A DNA stretch of 64,000 bases. Origin: G963668345 sp965206025. GTDB lineage: Bacteria > Acidobacteriota > Terriglobia > Bryobacterales > UBA6623. The translations under genes were made by a program, and so were the position numbers. Location: positions 496,001-560,000 of the forward strand of contig CBDBIU010000005.1 of assembly GCA_965206025.1 (NCBI GenBank), read 5' to 3'. How positions within the stretch are numbered: position 1 is the first letter of the stretch; each line of letters opens with the position of its first letter. The notes below the pieces were generated by a model that ran no database searches, had not been told where the DNA came from, and worked only from the letters and a program-made list of their open reading frames with translations. This document shows positions 10,356-19,926 of the stretch, piece after piece.

Positions 10356-11474
10356 ATGATTCCAAGAACGCGCACATACGCTCTGATCGATCGGCGACGG
10401 CTGGCCGAGAACTATCTCGAGATCCGTCGAGCGGTGGGTCCCGGGGTGGCCATCGTCTCGGTGATCAAGGGTGACGCTTACGGCCACGGAGCAGTGGAAG
10501 TTGCTCGGGCACTCGCCGCGGCCGGCGCCGATTGCTTCGCGGTTGCTTATCTTGACGAAGCTGTCTTACTGCGGGAGGCCGGGGTCAAGGAGAAGATCCT
10601 CCTTTTGACCGGCCCCCCCCAAGGGGAGGAAGCGGAAGTTCAGGCACAGGGGCTGACACCCATGCTCCACACCCGCGCGCAGCTCGAGGCGTGGGAAAGC
10701 CAAGCGCGCGCGAGCGAACGCGACCTGCCCTATCACCTGGGTCTCGATACCGGCATGACGCGGCTCGGCTTTGACATCGCTTCAGCCGATGATCTCGCCG
10801 CTCTCATCGTTGACACCTCCGATCTGCAGCTTGAGGGGCTGGCGACTCATCTGGCCGCTGCCGAAGACTTCAGCAGTCCACAGACCGACGAGCAACTAAG
10901 ACGCTTCGACGCGGTTGTCGAGAAGCTGGAACAATGCGGCCTACGCCCGCGCTACGTTCACGTTTCAAACAGCGCCGCGATCGCTTATCGGCCCGATGCC
11001 GACCGCAACATGGTGCGCCCGGGTCTAGCCCTCTACGGCTACGTGAACCCTGCGATCGGCAGAGCCGTTGAGCCGCGGATCCGCACAGCTCCCGTTCTCG
11101 AATGGAAGGCGCGAATCCTACTGATCCGCGAAGCTCGGGCCGGAGCTAGGCTCGGCTACAGCGGAACCTACACGGCCGAGCGCCCCATGCGCATCGGCGT
11201 TCTTTCCGTCGGATACGGAGACGGCCTCAGCCGGCGCATGTCAAACGGCGGGGAAGCCGTGATTCGGGGGGGACGCTGCCCGATCGTGGGCCTGGTCAGC
11301 ATGGACCTGACGCTTGTCGACCTCACCGCCGCACCCGCGGCCGAGCCAGGCGAGGAAGTAACCTTGATCGGGGAATCGATCGACGCCCAGCATATGGCCC
11401 GGCAATGCGACACCATTCCCTACGAGGTGCTTTGCAATATCTCGAAGCGCGTGCCGCGAGTCTATTGCGGGTAG
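10356..11474 (+). CDS. alr: Alanine racemase
   Basis: 372 residues, typical length. The enzyme interconverts L- and D-alanine for peptidoglycan, using pyridoxal phosphate. The PLP lysine is K38 in VIKGDAYGHG. HLGLDTGMTRLGF, VRPGLALYGY, SVGYGDG and GLVSMDLTLVD are the conserved barrel and C-terminal segments. It is a stand-alone gene, preceded by repeat family A, and its start at 10356 fits the family N-terminus. The region after it is decayed. Confidence 0.95.
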   Translation: MIPRTRTYALIDRRRLAENYLEIRRAVGPGVAIVSVIKGDAYGHGAVEVARALAAAGADCFAVAYLDEAVLLREAGVKEKILLLTGPPQGEEAEVQAQGLTPMLHTRAQLEAWESQARASERDLPYHLGLDTGMTRLGFDIASADDLAALIVDTSDLQLEGLATHLAAAEDFSSPQTDEQLRRFDAVVEKLEQCGLRPRYVHVSNSAAIAYRPDADRNMVRPGLALYGYVNPAIGRAVEPRIRTAPVLEWKARILLIREARAGARLGYSGTYTAERPMRIGVLSVGYGDGLSRRMSNGGEAVIRGGRCPIVGLVSMDLTLVDLTAAPAAEPGEEVTLIGESIDAQHMARQCDTIPYEVLCNISKRVPRVYCG

Positions 11475-11607
11475 TAGTAGGTCCTGGGCTGACGCTAAAG
11501 CTCGCTGACCAAGGGCGGGGTGTTCCCGAGGCTACATCGCTGGACCGCTTGCTAACGCGCGCGGCTCGGTGGCCGTGGCCGAAGGACCGGCATGCAGGTT
11601 TCCCCAC

Positions 11608-12038
11608 TCAGCCCTTTCTCGCCCGATCAACGTCCTCGGGTCTGACCAGCAGCAGTAGAAACAGCGGCAGGATCACCGCCGTTCCCGCGAACGCGAACGT
11701 CTGTTCCTAAGAGAGACCAAGCTGCTCGCGCAACACTCCCACCGGCCAATTGCCCACGACATGGCCGATATTCGCCGTGGTCAGATAGATCGTAAACATC
11801 GTCGCCGCCGCCCCATCGAGCGAATGGTCACCGTGTCGATCAACGGGCCCCAAACGATTTTGAAGGTCTAGGGGAGAAGCACCAGCGCGGTGAGTTCGCC
11901 GGCTTGGGCATCGCCCACGCCTCGATCGGTGAGATAGCTGATCAACGCGATCGTCATGAATCCCCAGGGGATTCCCTGGGCGACATAGAGAGCGCAGAGG
12001 AGAGTGATCCGGTGCTTGCGGTTATCGATTAGCGCCAT
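11608..12038 (-). pseudogene. MFS (AmpG-like) transporter remnant
   Basis: Starting at 12038 the minus strand reads a first membrane helix (RITLLCALYVAQGIPWGFM), a second loop and TFKIVWGPLID after an in-frame stop. It then jumps to what should be the last helices (MFTIYLTTANIGHVVGNWP, FAFAGTAVILPLFLLLV) and ends at a TGA at 11608-11610. About two thirds of a 420-residue permease is missing, and stops interrupt the rest. The likeness is to the muropeptide permease branch (AmpG/PAT) of the major facilitator family. Confidence 0.75.
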
Positions 12039-12294
12039 TTCAGCCGGCTGGAGTGTTGCAAATTCGAGCAAAGCCGGCCTCGACGGGAGGCGGGGCTGAA
12101 CCTGATTGGGATGTAAGCGCCCGCCTGGAACCGCGTCGTCATCAGCGGGTCGGCGATATTCGCCAAGGCCTTCGCCCGGATGGCGCTAGAAGGCGCCGTT
12201 TTGTACCTCCGCGTATGCAGACAGATGAACGCCAACACGGACACTTTCCCAAAACACCCCGCGAAGGACTCCAGGGAGAGACAGCTAAATGATT

Positions 12295-12750
12295 GGCTCT
12301 TCCGGGTTTTTAGTGGCTGGCCAACGGGTAGCCGGCTCCTCCATCCTGCCGACCCGACGTCGCCCGCAGTCACATCGGAGCCCAAAAGGCGGCCAAGAAA
12401 TCCCCAAATACCCTACACGCCAGTCCGGTCGTGGGCAACTCGTAAAGGGAATAAGACACTGATAAACAGGGAGTTATCTCTTTGAGTGTGGCCACTGGAT
12501 GACAGTTGTGGATCCGCATTTCACAGCCTTCGGGAGACTGTACGACTACCTGCCAGCAGCCTTGCTCTACTCGTAACCCTTTGTTTATCAGTAATTCTTT
12601 TTGGCCAACGCAGTCGCCGCCCGGCCTTGGGGGCCGTAGAGTTGTCACGAAGCCCTTGAATGGCACCGAAGCAGGCTCCGGGAGGTCGGCCTCACAGTGG
12701 CGAGGGATCCGTCACTCACCGCCGCCAGCCACTAAAATCCCAGAAGAGCC
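12295..12750 (-). mobile_element. MITE-1 copy 3 (456 bp)
   Basis: Perfect 8-bp duplication AAATGATT (12287-12294 and 12751-12758). Same orientation as copy 1, opposite to the other five. It lies between the transporter remnant and tRNA-Leu. The segment 12039-12294 upstream contains only short decayed frames. Confidence 0.95.
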
Positions 12751-12765
12751 AAATGATTGATAACA

Positions 12766-12853
12766 TGGTGCGGAGAGGGGGACTCGAACCCCCATGAGAT
12801 TGCTCTCACTAGCACCTCAAGCTAGCGCGTCTACCAAATTCCGCCACCTCCGC
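12766..12853 (-). tRNA. tRNA-Leu (anticodon GAG)
   Basis: Reading the minus strand from 12853: acceptor stem GCGGAGG paired with TCTCCGC, and D arm with GGTAGACGCG. The anticodon stem CTAGC/GCTAG carries the loop TTGAGGT, anticodon GAG. A long variable arm typical of Leu precedes the T arm GGGGGTTCGAGTCCCCC. The discriminator A is at 12769 and a CCA is encoded at 12766-12768. The class II fold and identity are clear. Confidence 0.97.
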
Positions 12854-12857
12854 ACAG

Positions 12858-13148
12858 CTAATTCAACCAGTTAGGAGCACCTCTATTCGGCTCCGAAAGT
12901 TTTGTCCTTGTTTTGTCCTTGTCACGAGCCTTTTCAACTTCCGCGATGTGTCTCTCCAACTTGGCGGCAGCCTCGTGTAGGTCGCGCTCAATAACAATAT
13001 TGTAGCGGTCGAATACGGATCGTGTCTTCCAGCCGCCGATCATCATCACAACCCTTTCCGGGACCCCGGCCCGTACTAGGGTCCGATGTGTATTCGGGTG
13101 CGTCTGAACGCCGCGCTGACTCACAAGAGTACCCCGCAGTCTTAGCAA
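12858..13148 (-). pseudogene. Tyrosine integrase, C-terminal remnant beside tRNA-Leu
   Basis: From about 13085 down to the stop at 12858 the protein reads RAGVPERVVMMIGGWKT then SVFDRYNIV, the C-terminal catalytic box of phage-type integrases: the GGWKT position replaces GH..., and the tyrosine is Y in DRYNI. The preceding R and HxxR parts are missing and the N-terminus is lost to a frame break. The gene ends 4 bp from the 5' end of tRNA-Leu, the usual kind of place for an integrated element. Confidence 0.7.
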
Positions 13149-13149
13149 T

Positions 13150-13341
13150 CAAGTCGTCAAGAGGATTGCCCGAGAGCGAGCAAAGGGCAAGACGCTGGGC
13201 GCTATTGCGGACGGGCTGAACACGGAAGGCGTGCCGACAGCTCAGGGTGGGGCAGAGTGGTACCGTGGCACGGTTAGGGCGGTGCTAAAGTCGATTGAGT
13301 TAGACGGTGAGACCGAGGGCAGAAAGCGATTCCAACGCTGA
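13150..13341 (+). pseudogene. Serine recombinase fragment
   Basis: A continuous frame beginning QVVKRIARERAKGKTLGAIA and continuing LNTEGVPTAQGG-EWYRGTVRAVL to a TGA at 13339-13341. This is the segment just after the catalytic domain in large serine recombinases and resolvases, where a helix-turn-helix is followed by the W-rich target-binding part. No catalytic serine domain precedes it. Confidence 0.65.
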
Positions 13342-13549
13342 AACTACGGGCGCCGCAACGTGCGCAGCGTCACGAGGATTCGGAGGAGCTGGATCTCTGA
13401 AACCCGATATCCGAGAGGTGTTCGAGCTTGCCGGTCGAGTCGCTCAGGGTCTCCGGCGGAACGTGTCTCTTGCGGCGATACAGCCGAAGGCAGCGATGAC
13501 ACCGAGTCCAGTGACGAGGACCAAGGGCTCTCCAAGGAGCTGCACGACC

Positions 13550-13840
13550 ATGTTAACGAGCAACTTGATGTACTTTGCCACGTACCAGGCCATAGCCAAA
13601 GATGAACGGAGGCCAGGACTCTACCGCGAGTACCCGCGCGACTTCTTTGACCTGGTGATCGTAGACGAGTGCCACAGGGGAAGCGCAAAGGACGGGTCGA
13701 ACTGGCGAGACATCCTCGAATACTTCAACGAGGCCTACCAACTCGGCATGACGGCGACCCCTTACGGCAGGACAACCGCGACACGTACAAGTACTTCGGA
13801 AATCAGAATGCAGCTTGTCCGACCTCCAGTAAGCACATGA
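13550..13840 (+). pseudogene. Type I restriction enzyme R subunit (HsdR) fragment
   Basis: The frame reads TYQAIAKDERRPGLYREYP then FFDLVIVDECHRGSAKDGSN and LGMTATP, which are helicase motifs Ia-III of HsdR-type translocases (DECH box, TAT motif III). Immediately after TATP the likeness continues in another frame (LRQDNRDTYKYFGN), so a frameshift lies near 13764. Both ends are missing, and no hsdM or hsdS is nearby. Confidence 0.7.
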
Positions 13841-13884
13841 GGAGCCGGTGCGGGCAAGCAGCTCGACCGCCCTGCTAGCCGCGG

Positions 13885-14109
13885 CTATATCCAGGCGTTA
13901 TTTTCTGCCGTCAACGGACCGCCGATGGTCATTTCTCCGTCAAGCATGATGAACACCTCGTCCGTCTCAGCATGATTGTGCCAGACGAAGTCCCCCTGGA
14001 CCTTGGCTAATTTGAAATGGTAATCATTCATCTGAGCGACGATCTTGGGCGACCAATGGTCTGAGAACTTGGCGAGTTTGTCCTTAAAGTTGATCAATGA
14101 GTGGTCCAT
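13885..14109 (-). CDS. Small cupin-domain protein, apparently truncated
   Basis: 74 residues. The conserved cupin core is present (FVWHNHAETDEVFIMLDGEMTI: the HxH...E metal-binding motif), but the second cupin motif is missing because a stop at 13885-13887 follows ENNAWI. Relatives are about 110-120 residues. The start has a good Shine-Dalgarno sequence (GGAGGGAC then AAATG). The 5' end overlaps the 3' end of the next gene by 26 bp in another frame, which suggests a junction formed by rearrangement. Confidence 0.6.
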   Translation of the reverse strand: MDHSLINFKDKLAKFSDHWSPKIVAQMNDYHFKLAKVQGDFVWHNHAETDEVFIMLDGEMTIGGPLTAENNAWI

Positions 14110-14665
14110 TTGTCCCTCCAGTGGATTCCTCCCTGGCCGGCTCGACGGTCACCGGCTGCTCGTTGGGCGAGGCAAGCCGCCGAGTCTCATACCCTTCCGG
14201 CACCACCCCTTCGGGTGCAATCATAGTGGCCGGGTTGCAGGGATAGGCGATTACGTTGCGGATATCTATTTTGCTGAAGTCTGGGGCGAGGGGATTGAAC
14301 TGGATTTGAGGAGCCTCCTCCACCTTCTCGGCCACCTTGGCCTTTAGCTCCAACACCCCTTTGGCCTGACCGATGGCGGCCAGGGCGGTCCGCAGGTCGC
14401 CCGCCTTCTCGGCCTTGTCGAGGATCCTCATGGTTCGCGCACTGAGGTTCTGGATCTGCTCGGCGAGACTGTCGGCGTGGGCCAGCTCACGGGCTTCGGT
14501 GGCCTTGGCCAACGCCTCGGGGATGTGCTCCTGCTTGTGCCGCTGCAGGGCGCCGGTGGAGGTACCGGTTCGTGCCGCAATGTGACGGAAAGGCTCGCCG
14601 GAGACGAGGGCCTGGTCGATGGCCTCCCTTTCGGCGTGGGTGCAAACTGTACAGGTACGGGGCAT
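14084..14665 (-). CDS. Zinc-finger/HTH protein of mobile-element type
   Basis: 193 residues from ATG at 14665 (the frame is open further upstream). It begins MPRTCTVCTHAEREAIDQAL, a CxxC pair, followed by HIAARTGTSTGALQRHKQEH, which reads as a helix-turn-helix. A long helical segment follows (ELAHADSLAEQIQNLSARTM...). I recognise the layout as that of small DNA-binding proteins of prophage or element origin, perhaps terminase small-subunit-like, but cannot assign a function. Its last codons overlap the cupin start. Confidence 0.5.
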   Translation of the reverse strand: MPRTCTVCTHAEREAIDQALVSGEPFRHIAARTGTSTGALQRHKQEHIPEALAKATEARELAHADSLAEQIQNLSARTMRILDKAEKAGDLRTALAAIGQAKGVLELKAKVAEKVEEAPQIQFNPLAPDFSKIDIRNVIAYPCNPATMIAPEGVVPEGYETRRLASPNEQPVTVEPAREESTGGTNGPLIDQL

Positions 14666-14737
14666 AACTCTATTATAATCTGTACGTTCGAGGCTCGGTT
14701 TCCTCTCTATCCTTCCTACACATCTGTGCGGCTCCAC

Positions 14738-15060
14738 ACCACTAACTCAGCACCTCAGCAACCCCCTCGCTCCGCGTGTGAGAACTGGACCGCTTCGGAG
14801 GCTCTATCTTCCTTAAGGAGCACCACAACCTGGAACACCCGACCGCCCGAGCGTTGCTCCAAGTGCGGGCAGCGCGGGAGCGGGATCGTCATGCGACACT
14901 GGAATCGCTGCATGTAGGAGCCTTGGGTTCACCGAGGTCCTGAGAACGCCGTCAGCGGCTTCTCTGGGCCTGTTTTTTTGGTGCTCTGGCTGTCAGACGG
15001 CGCTACCGGCTAAATCCGCGCCTCTGGCACGTTTTCGTGCCAAAAAGCTGTTGCCGTATG
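14738..15060. other. Gap without a supported gene
   Basis: A short plus-strand frame near 14860-14917 contains CSKCGQRGSG and ends CM-stop, which could be the tail of a zinc-ribbon protein, but it has no beginning. Nothing else is recognisable. Confidence 0.4.
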
Positions 15061-15551
15061 GCCGGCACTGGCCATTCGACACCCATCGTCTGGGGCGATC
15101 GCGTCTTGATCACCACAGCCGTACCTTACGGTGATCCTATGGAGCCAAGGTACGACAGCGCCCATGGCGCCCATGACAGCGTGCCGGTGACCCAGCGTCA
15201 TCGGTTTATAGTGCTCGCCGTCAGCCGCCGCGAGGGGAAGATCCTCTGGCAGCGGACGCTCCATACGGAAGTGCCGCACGAGGGTGGTCATTTAAGCGGA
15301 ACCTTTGCATCCCACTCGCCGGTCACCCGACCGAAGAAGAAGAGGCTCCTTACGATCCGGAGCGCGCCCAGCAGCTCTTCGAGGGGCGCTGTTCGTTGTG
15401 CCATCCGCTGCAGATGATCGAGATCGCCCCACCCCAGTCAGAAGACCAGGCCCGTGAACTCGTCGCCCGAATGGTCAGCAATGGAATGCCCGGTACGGAG
15501 GAAGAACTGGCGCAGATCGTGCAATACGTTACACACAACTACGTCAGGTAG
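15061..15551 (+). pseudogene. PQQ-propeller / cytochrome c remnant (two frames)
   Basis: The first part (GHSTPIVWGDRVLITTAVPYG, then HRFIVLAVSRREGKILWQRTLH) is one to two blades of a PQQ-like propeller. Around 15325 the likeness moves to another frame and reads DPERAQQLFEGRCSLCHPL, a class I cytochrome c heme motif CxxCH, then NGMPGTEEELAQIVQYVT to TAG at 15549-15551. The two halves are probably the ends of two neighbouring genes or of one protein joined by a deletion; no intact product is possible. Confidence 0.7.
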
Positions 15552-15760
15552 AACCGATATCATCGCTAATCGCGTGTGGACTTAAAGGCCTATGACTCGA
15601 AGAATCTGGCATTGCTTTCGTGGCCCGAAGGAGCGTCATGTTCGGGTGCCGTAGACATTCCCTCAGAAGCGGTCCTACCGGACCAATCCCCTTGCCACTC
15701 GCCAGACGCAGCCGCGGGACGGAATTACCGGGCGCCTTAACGACTGCCGCGTCGCGACTT

Positions 15761-16330
15761 CTAGGATGACCATTCCTCCCGAGTCGTCTTTGAAGGGTCC
15801 ACCGAGGCTGAGAAGCTTAGGACTGCGGCCCTTTCCTCCCCGAAAGTGTCAAAAACACTGTCAAGCTTAGTGAGCTGGAGAAGGTACCTGACCCTCTCTG
15901 GAACGTTGACAAGTTTGAGTTCCGCACCTCGATTGGCGGCGTTTGTGTAGCTCGACACCAGATCGTTCAGGCCGTAGCTGTCGATGAAGCTCACACCACC
16001 TAAGTCGAGGAGTATTTTCCTCTGGCCGCTGCTAACAATATTTTTGACGGTCTTCGGAAGCTGACCGTAGCCTTTTCCAAGCGTCGCCCGTCCAGCTACA
16101 TCGACGATCGTCACACCATCAACTTCACGACTCCTCTTGCCAATCTTGATCACGCTGCCGATCTCCTTGTTGCCGGAGCCTGGGCTGGCAGCAGTTCGCC
16201 CGCGATTCGCAACCTCTGTTTGCCACGACGCGTCGGTACCATAGCTAGACGCCGTTGACCTATTCAAAGCAAGATCTCCTCTTGCTTGGGCCGCATTTCC
16301 CGCAGCATCGGCAACAGTAGCGATCTTCAT
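15761..16330 (-). CDS. STAS-domain protein (anti-sigma factor antagonist type)
   Basis: 189 residues. The start at 16330 is fixed by a strong AAAGGAGG ribosome site 6 bp upstream (16337-16343). Residues 1-60 are low-complexity with no domain. The STAS fold covers about 62-170, with GVTIVDVAGRATLG, LLDLGGVSFIDSYGL and LVNVPERVRYLLQLTKL. The conserved phosphorylatable serine is S118 in FIDSYGL. Such proteins bind an anti-sigma kinase and are dephosphorylated by PP2C phosphatases. No kinase or sigma gene is adjacent. The receiver-PP2C gene at 56.7 kb could be a partner, but that is only an idea. Confidence 0.85.
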   Translation of the reverse strand: MKIATVADAAGNAAQARGDLALNRSTASSYGTDASWQTEVANRGRTAASPGSGNKEIGSVIKIGKRSREVDGVTIVDVAGRATLGKGYGQLPKTVKNIVSSGQRKILLDLGGVSFIDSYGLNDLVSSYTNAANRGAELKLVNVPERVRYLLQLTKLDSVFDTFGEERAAVLSFSASVDPSKTTREEWSS

Positions 16331-16828
16331 GACTGCCCTCCTTTGGGGGTTTAAGCCTCTTCTAATCAGTTAAACGCGGTAGGCCGCAGGAGGGTTCCGT
16401 TGGGGAGTTAAATGGGGGTAAAAGCTTGTTAAGTTGGACTTAACATCGGGATTGCGCTGTCGGGAAGTCGCGCCACTCAGCCGGCGAATTTGTATGCGGC
16501 TTCTTCCCAGCACAGCCACCGCCTTTCCGGATCGCGCTTCGGACCCGAAGGTATTTCCTACGGCTTGCGAGATCCCTCCCCTCGACACCCTGGGGATCGC
16601 TGTCGATGACTCGACTAAACCCTACAAAGCTGTCACGGAACCGCGCAGCCCCGACACTTCCGACAATCCCCAATGAACCTAACCGCTACGCGCTGGATCG
16701 AAGCTTCGCTTCGGGAGTCGAGTCGAAGTTCCTTTAGATAGCCTCTGACAGTAGCGGCAAGGGCAGCGCCCCTTGGCGGATGAGTTGCGTCATCATCGGC
16801 GGCATCTCTTCTGTTCAAGGAGCATGCC
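16331..16828. other. Gap upstream of the IS91-like element
   Basis: About 500 bp with no convincing gene. It contains the ribosome binding site and presumably the promoter of the STAS gene. The left end of the IS91-like element must lie somewhere before 16829, but no terminal sequence could be fixed by eye. Confidence 0.45.
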
Positions 16829-17674
16829 ATGACCCGATTACGTCAGAAGTTCATCGAGGATCTCGAAGTCCGCAACTATGCGCCGTCGACCATCCGCGCT
16901 TACGTGCGAGCGGTGGCGGCGTTCTCCCAGTATTGTTCCCAGTCTCCCGACCGCCTCGGCCCGGAGCAGATTCACCGCTACCAGCTCTACCTCGTCCGCG
17001 AGCGCAAGCTCGCTGCGACAACGTTTGCTCAGATCGTGTCTGGGTTGCGTTTCTTCTATGAGATGACGCTCGGCCGCCAGTGGGTCAGCGAGCGCATCCC
17101 CTACCCCCGGCGGGAGCGCCGTTTGCCAACAGTGTTGAGTCGCACCGAAGTGGCAGCACTACTGGACGCGCCCTGCAATCTCAAGCACCGCGTCATGCTG
17201 ATGGCGCTCTACGGTACCGGCCTGCGGGTGGCCGAACTGGTCGCCCTGCAAGCGGCAGACGTTGATTCGAAGCGCAAGTTGATCCGTGTGCGACAAGGCA
17301 AAGGCCGCCAGGATCGCGAAGTTCTCTTGCCCGCCAAGCTGCTGGAGTCGCTGCGCGCCTACTGGAAAGCTTTCCAGCCCATCGTCTGGTTGTTTCCGGG
17401 ACAAGATCCGCAACGGCCGATCAGCACCAGAAGCGTCAGGCTCGTGTGCCGGCAGGCAGCCAGGAAAGCCAAGCTCTCCAAGCGCGTCAGTCCGCATACG
17501 TTGCGTCACAGCTTCGCCACACACTTGCTGGAAGACGGCGTCGATCTACGAACGATCCAGGTTCTGTTAGGACACCGGGATCTGAAAACCACGACCGTCT
17601 ATCTGCACCTGTCTCCCACGGCGGTCGCCTCGACCCTGAGTCCGTTGGACCGCCTGACCACCCTGTCCCCGTGA
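16829..17674 (+). CDS. Tyrosine recombinase/integrase of the IS91-like element
   Basis: 281 residues. An N-terminal SAM-like DNA-binding domain covers roughly residues 1-90 (FIEDLEVRNYAPSTIRAYVRAV) and is followed by the catalytic domain. The catalytic set is visible: R133 (GTGLRVAEL), H223-x-x-R226 (HTLRHSFATHLLE), H249 (LLGHRDLKTT) and nucleophile Y258. The last four bases, GTGA, contain the GTG start of the transposase, which implies translational coupling. The gene seems intact. Confidence 0.9.
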   Translation: MTRLRQKFIEDLEVRNYAPSTIRAYVRAVAAFSQYCSQSPDRLGPEQIHRYQLYLVRERKLAATTFAQIVSGLRFFYEMTLGRQWVSERIPYPRRERRLPTVLSRTEVAALLDAPCNLKHRVMLMALYGTGLRVAELVALQAADVDSKRKLIRVRQGKGRQDREVLLPAKLLESLRAYWKAFQPIVWLFPGQDPQRPISTRSVRLVCRQAARKAKLSKRVSPHTLRHSFATHLLEDGVDLRTIQVLLGHRDLKTTTVYLHLSPTAVASTLSPLDRLTTLSP

Positions 17675-19276
17675 GGACCAAGCGGCCCACGCTGGCCGCT
17701 GTCGTCAGAGCTCACGGGGGACGTTTGTGCCGCTACGTCGCGACCTCCGTCGCGCAGCGTCGAGTTCTCGCCGACATCGCAGCCTGTCGCACCCAGGCTT
17801 TGGGCGGTCACGTGTTTGAGTGCGAGAAGTGTGGTCACCGCAAGGTGGCCTACAACCCCTGTGGCAATCGGCATTGCCCGCAATGTCAAGCCGCGGCACG
17901 CGCCGAGTGGCTCGACAAGCGACTGCTCGACCTGCTGCCCGTCGTCTACTTCCATGTCGTGTTCACGCTGCCGCATCAGCTCGCTCCGCTGGCCCTTCAG
18001 AACCCGCGTATCGTCTACGGCATCTTGTTTCGGGCCGTGGCCGAGACGCTGCTCGAACTGGGCAAGACAAGGCTGGCAGCCCGCTTCGGTTTCCTTGCCG
18101 TGCTGCATACTTGGGGGCAGACCCTCCAGCATCACCCCCACCTGCACTGCGTCGTTCCCGGCGGCGGTATCGCCTTGGACGGGTCGCGCTGGGTCCCTAC
18201 GAAAGGAAAGCGCTTCCTCCTGCCCGCCCGTGTGATGCGCCTTGTCTTCCGGGCCAAGGTCTTGGATCACCTGCGGCGAGCGTTTCTCAAAGGCGAGTTG
18301 TCGTTTCACGGCCAGCTTCAGCACTTAGCCCAACAGCGCCACTTCCGACGCTTGCTGGCGGCGGCGAAACGAAAACCCTGGGCGGTCCCGAGGTCGCGCT
18401 GAAGTATCTGGCGCGCTACACCCACCGCGTGGCCATCTCCGATCGAAGATTGCGGTCCATCGACGGCGGCAAGGTTTGTTTTTCTGGCTCTTCTGGGATT
18501 TTAGTGGCTGGCGGCGGTGAGTGACGGATCCCTCGCCACTGTGAGGCCGACCTCCCGGAGCCTGCTTCGGTGCCATTCAAGGGCTTCGTGACAACTCTAC
18601 GGCCCCCAAGGCCGGGCGGCGACTGCGTTGGCCAAAAAGAATTACTGATAAACAAAGGGTTACGAGTAGAGCAAGGCTGCTGGCAGGTAGTCGTACAGTC
18701 TCCCGAAGGCTGTGAAATGCGGATCCACAACTGTCATCCAGTGGCCACACTCAAAGAGATAACTCCCTGTTTATCAGTGTCTTATTCCCTTTACGAGTTG
18801 CCCACGACCGGACTGGCGTGTAGGGTATTTGGGGATTTCTTGGCCGCCTTTTGGGCTCCGATGTGACTGCGGGCGACGTCGGGTCGGCAGGATGGAGGAG
18901 CCGGCTACCCGTTGGCCACCCACTAAAAACCCGGAAGAGCCGTTTTTCTTATAAGGACTACACCCACGGCGGCCAACAACGCCAGATGACCCTCGACGCC
19001 CTGGAGTTCCTGCGGCGTTTTCTGCAGCACGTCTTACCCAAGGGCTTCGTGCGCATTCGTTACTACGGCTTCTTGGCCCACCGCCACCGGCGCGAGCAGT
19101 TAGCGCTGGCGCGCCGGCTGCTGGCCGTGCCCGTCGCTGAGCCCGCGAACGAAACGGCCGGCGCAGACAGCACTCCACAACAGGGTTGTCCGCTCTGCCG
19201 CCAAGGACGCATGCTGTTGGTCGAAACTTTCGAACCGCTGGGCCTCGCGGAGGTTATCCTGTTCGATAGTTCGTAG
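17671..19276 (+). pseudogene. IS91-family transposase, broken by deletion and MITE-1
   Basis: Starts GTG at 17671. Zinc-binding region CEKCGHRKVAYNPCGNRHCPQC, then FTLPHQLAPLA and the HHPHLHCVVPGGG motif are typical of the IS91 Y1 transposase. Near 18390 the frame jumps: KPWAV in one frame is followed by GGPEVALKYLARYTH in another. The missing residues of the family (about eight) and the repeated GCGGTC suggest a 25-bp deletion between short direct repeats. MITE-1 copy 4 then splits the codons for KVCFSYKDY. Its last part (CPLCRQGRM... to TAG) is still readable. Confidence 0.85.
18486..18941 (+). mobile_element. MITE-1 copy 4 (456 bp), inside the IS91-like transposase
   Basis: Perfect 8-bp duplication GTTTTTCT (18478-18485 and 18942-18949). 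Removing the element plus one duplication rejoins K-V-C-F-S-Y-K-D-Y in one frame, so this insertion is later than the arrival of the IS91-like element. Confidence 0.95.
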
Positions 19277-19526
19277 CGCCATGCTGGCGAAACCCCACAC
19301 CCCGGCCGCTCAGCACTCTCCTCTCGGAGACGCACCCGAGTTGCGTCCGACGCCCGTAATCCTTCCTTGTTGCTTGCGCTCACTCGGCCCTCGGAGGCCA
19401 TGGAACGTAGCAGAATCTCCCCAAAACCGGCTAACAGACCGCCCTTCACGATCCACCGCAGCCCAGGATCCCGCACCCAACAACATTCAAATCCCTATCG
19501 GTCGGCACCGCGGCTAGCTTCATCGG

Positions 19527-19605
19527 GTTGTATCGGAAACGCCAGGCGCCCCCCGGATGTGGCCCTCCGCCAGCCGTCCTACCCGCCGTGCGCTTCCGAT
19601 ACAAC
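19527..19605. repeat. Long-range perfect inverted repeat
   Basis: GTTGTATCGGAA at 19527-19538 and its exact complement TTCCGATACAAC at 19594-19605, 55 nt apart. It lies 250 bp after the transposase end and could be the terminus of the IS91-like element or a relic of another element. Confidence 0.6.
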
Positions 19606-19670
19606 TCTCTCCATTCTCGGAAGCGATACGAGCCTCAAAACTTCCCTGGCCAGATCAGGCGTTATGCGGG

Positions 19671-19698
19671 TGTCGCCTTTTTTAGGCGGAAGGCGACA
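19671..19698. repeat. Hairpin next to NmrA remnant
   Basis: TGTCGCCTT, a 10-nt loop, then AAGGCGACA: a 9-bp perfect stem just beyond the stop of the leftward NmrA-like remnant, where a terminator would be expected. No clear T-run follows on that strand. Confidence 0.4.
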
Positions 19699-19707
19699 GC
19701 ACGCTGA

Positions 19708-19926
19708 CTAGCCTTGGTCAAGAACACTCCAATCCTGCTTGCGCGCCCATTGCTCGAAATCATGCCACTTGACTTCTGGGAAATCGCGGCGCAGGCCATT
19801 GATATCGGCAGTGTAGCCTGTACTGTCGAACCACTCGAACATGAGGGCCATATCTTCGCTCTGCGCTCGTAAGGCTTCTGAGGGAAACCCTTCATAGCGG
19901 ATTTCTCGGCCAGCGACCCTTGCCAA
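19708..19926 (-). pseudogene. NmrA-family NAD(P)-binding protein, C-terminal remnant
   Basis: 72 residues, including MALMFEWFDSTGYTADI, then LRRDFPEVKWHDFEQWA, and ending WSVLDQG. This is the end of NmrA/HSCARG-type dinucleotide-sensor proteins, which are about 290-300 residues. The Rossmann N-terminal part is gone; upstream sequence to 20135 shows no trace of it. Confidence 0.7.

Larger units (their letters stand above)
16829..19276 (+). mobile_element. IS91-like element (integrase plus Y1-type transposase), inactivated
   Basis: Two coupled genes on one strand: a tyrosine recombinase and an IS91-family transposase, an arrangement known for IS91-type rolling-circle elements carrying an accessory integrase. 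Limits given are those of the coding part. A long hairpin at 19527-19605 might belong to its 3' terminus. The transposase carries both an internal deletion and MITE-1 copy 4, so this copy cannot move by itself. Confidence 0.75.

Noticed and set aside
16829..17674. Integrase read as an integron integrase or resident prophage integrase
   Set aside because: It is coupled by a 4-bp overlap to an IS91-type transposase and lacks the extra integron helix; no attI or cassette array follows.
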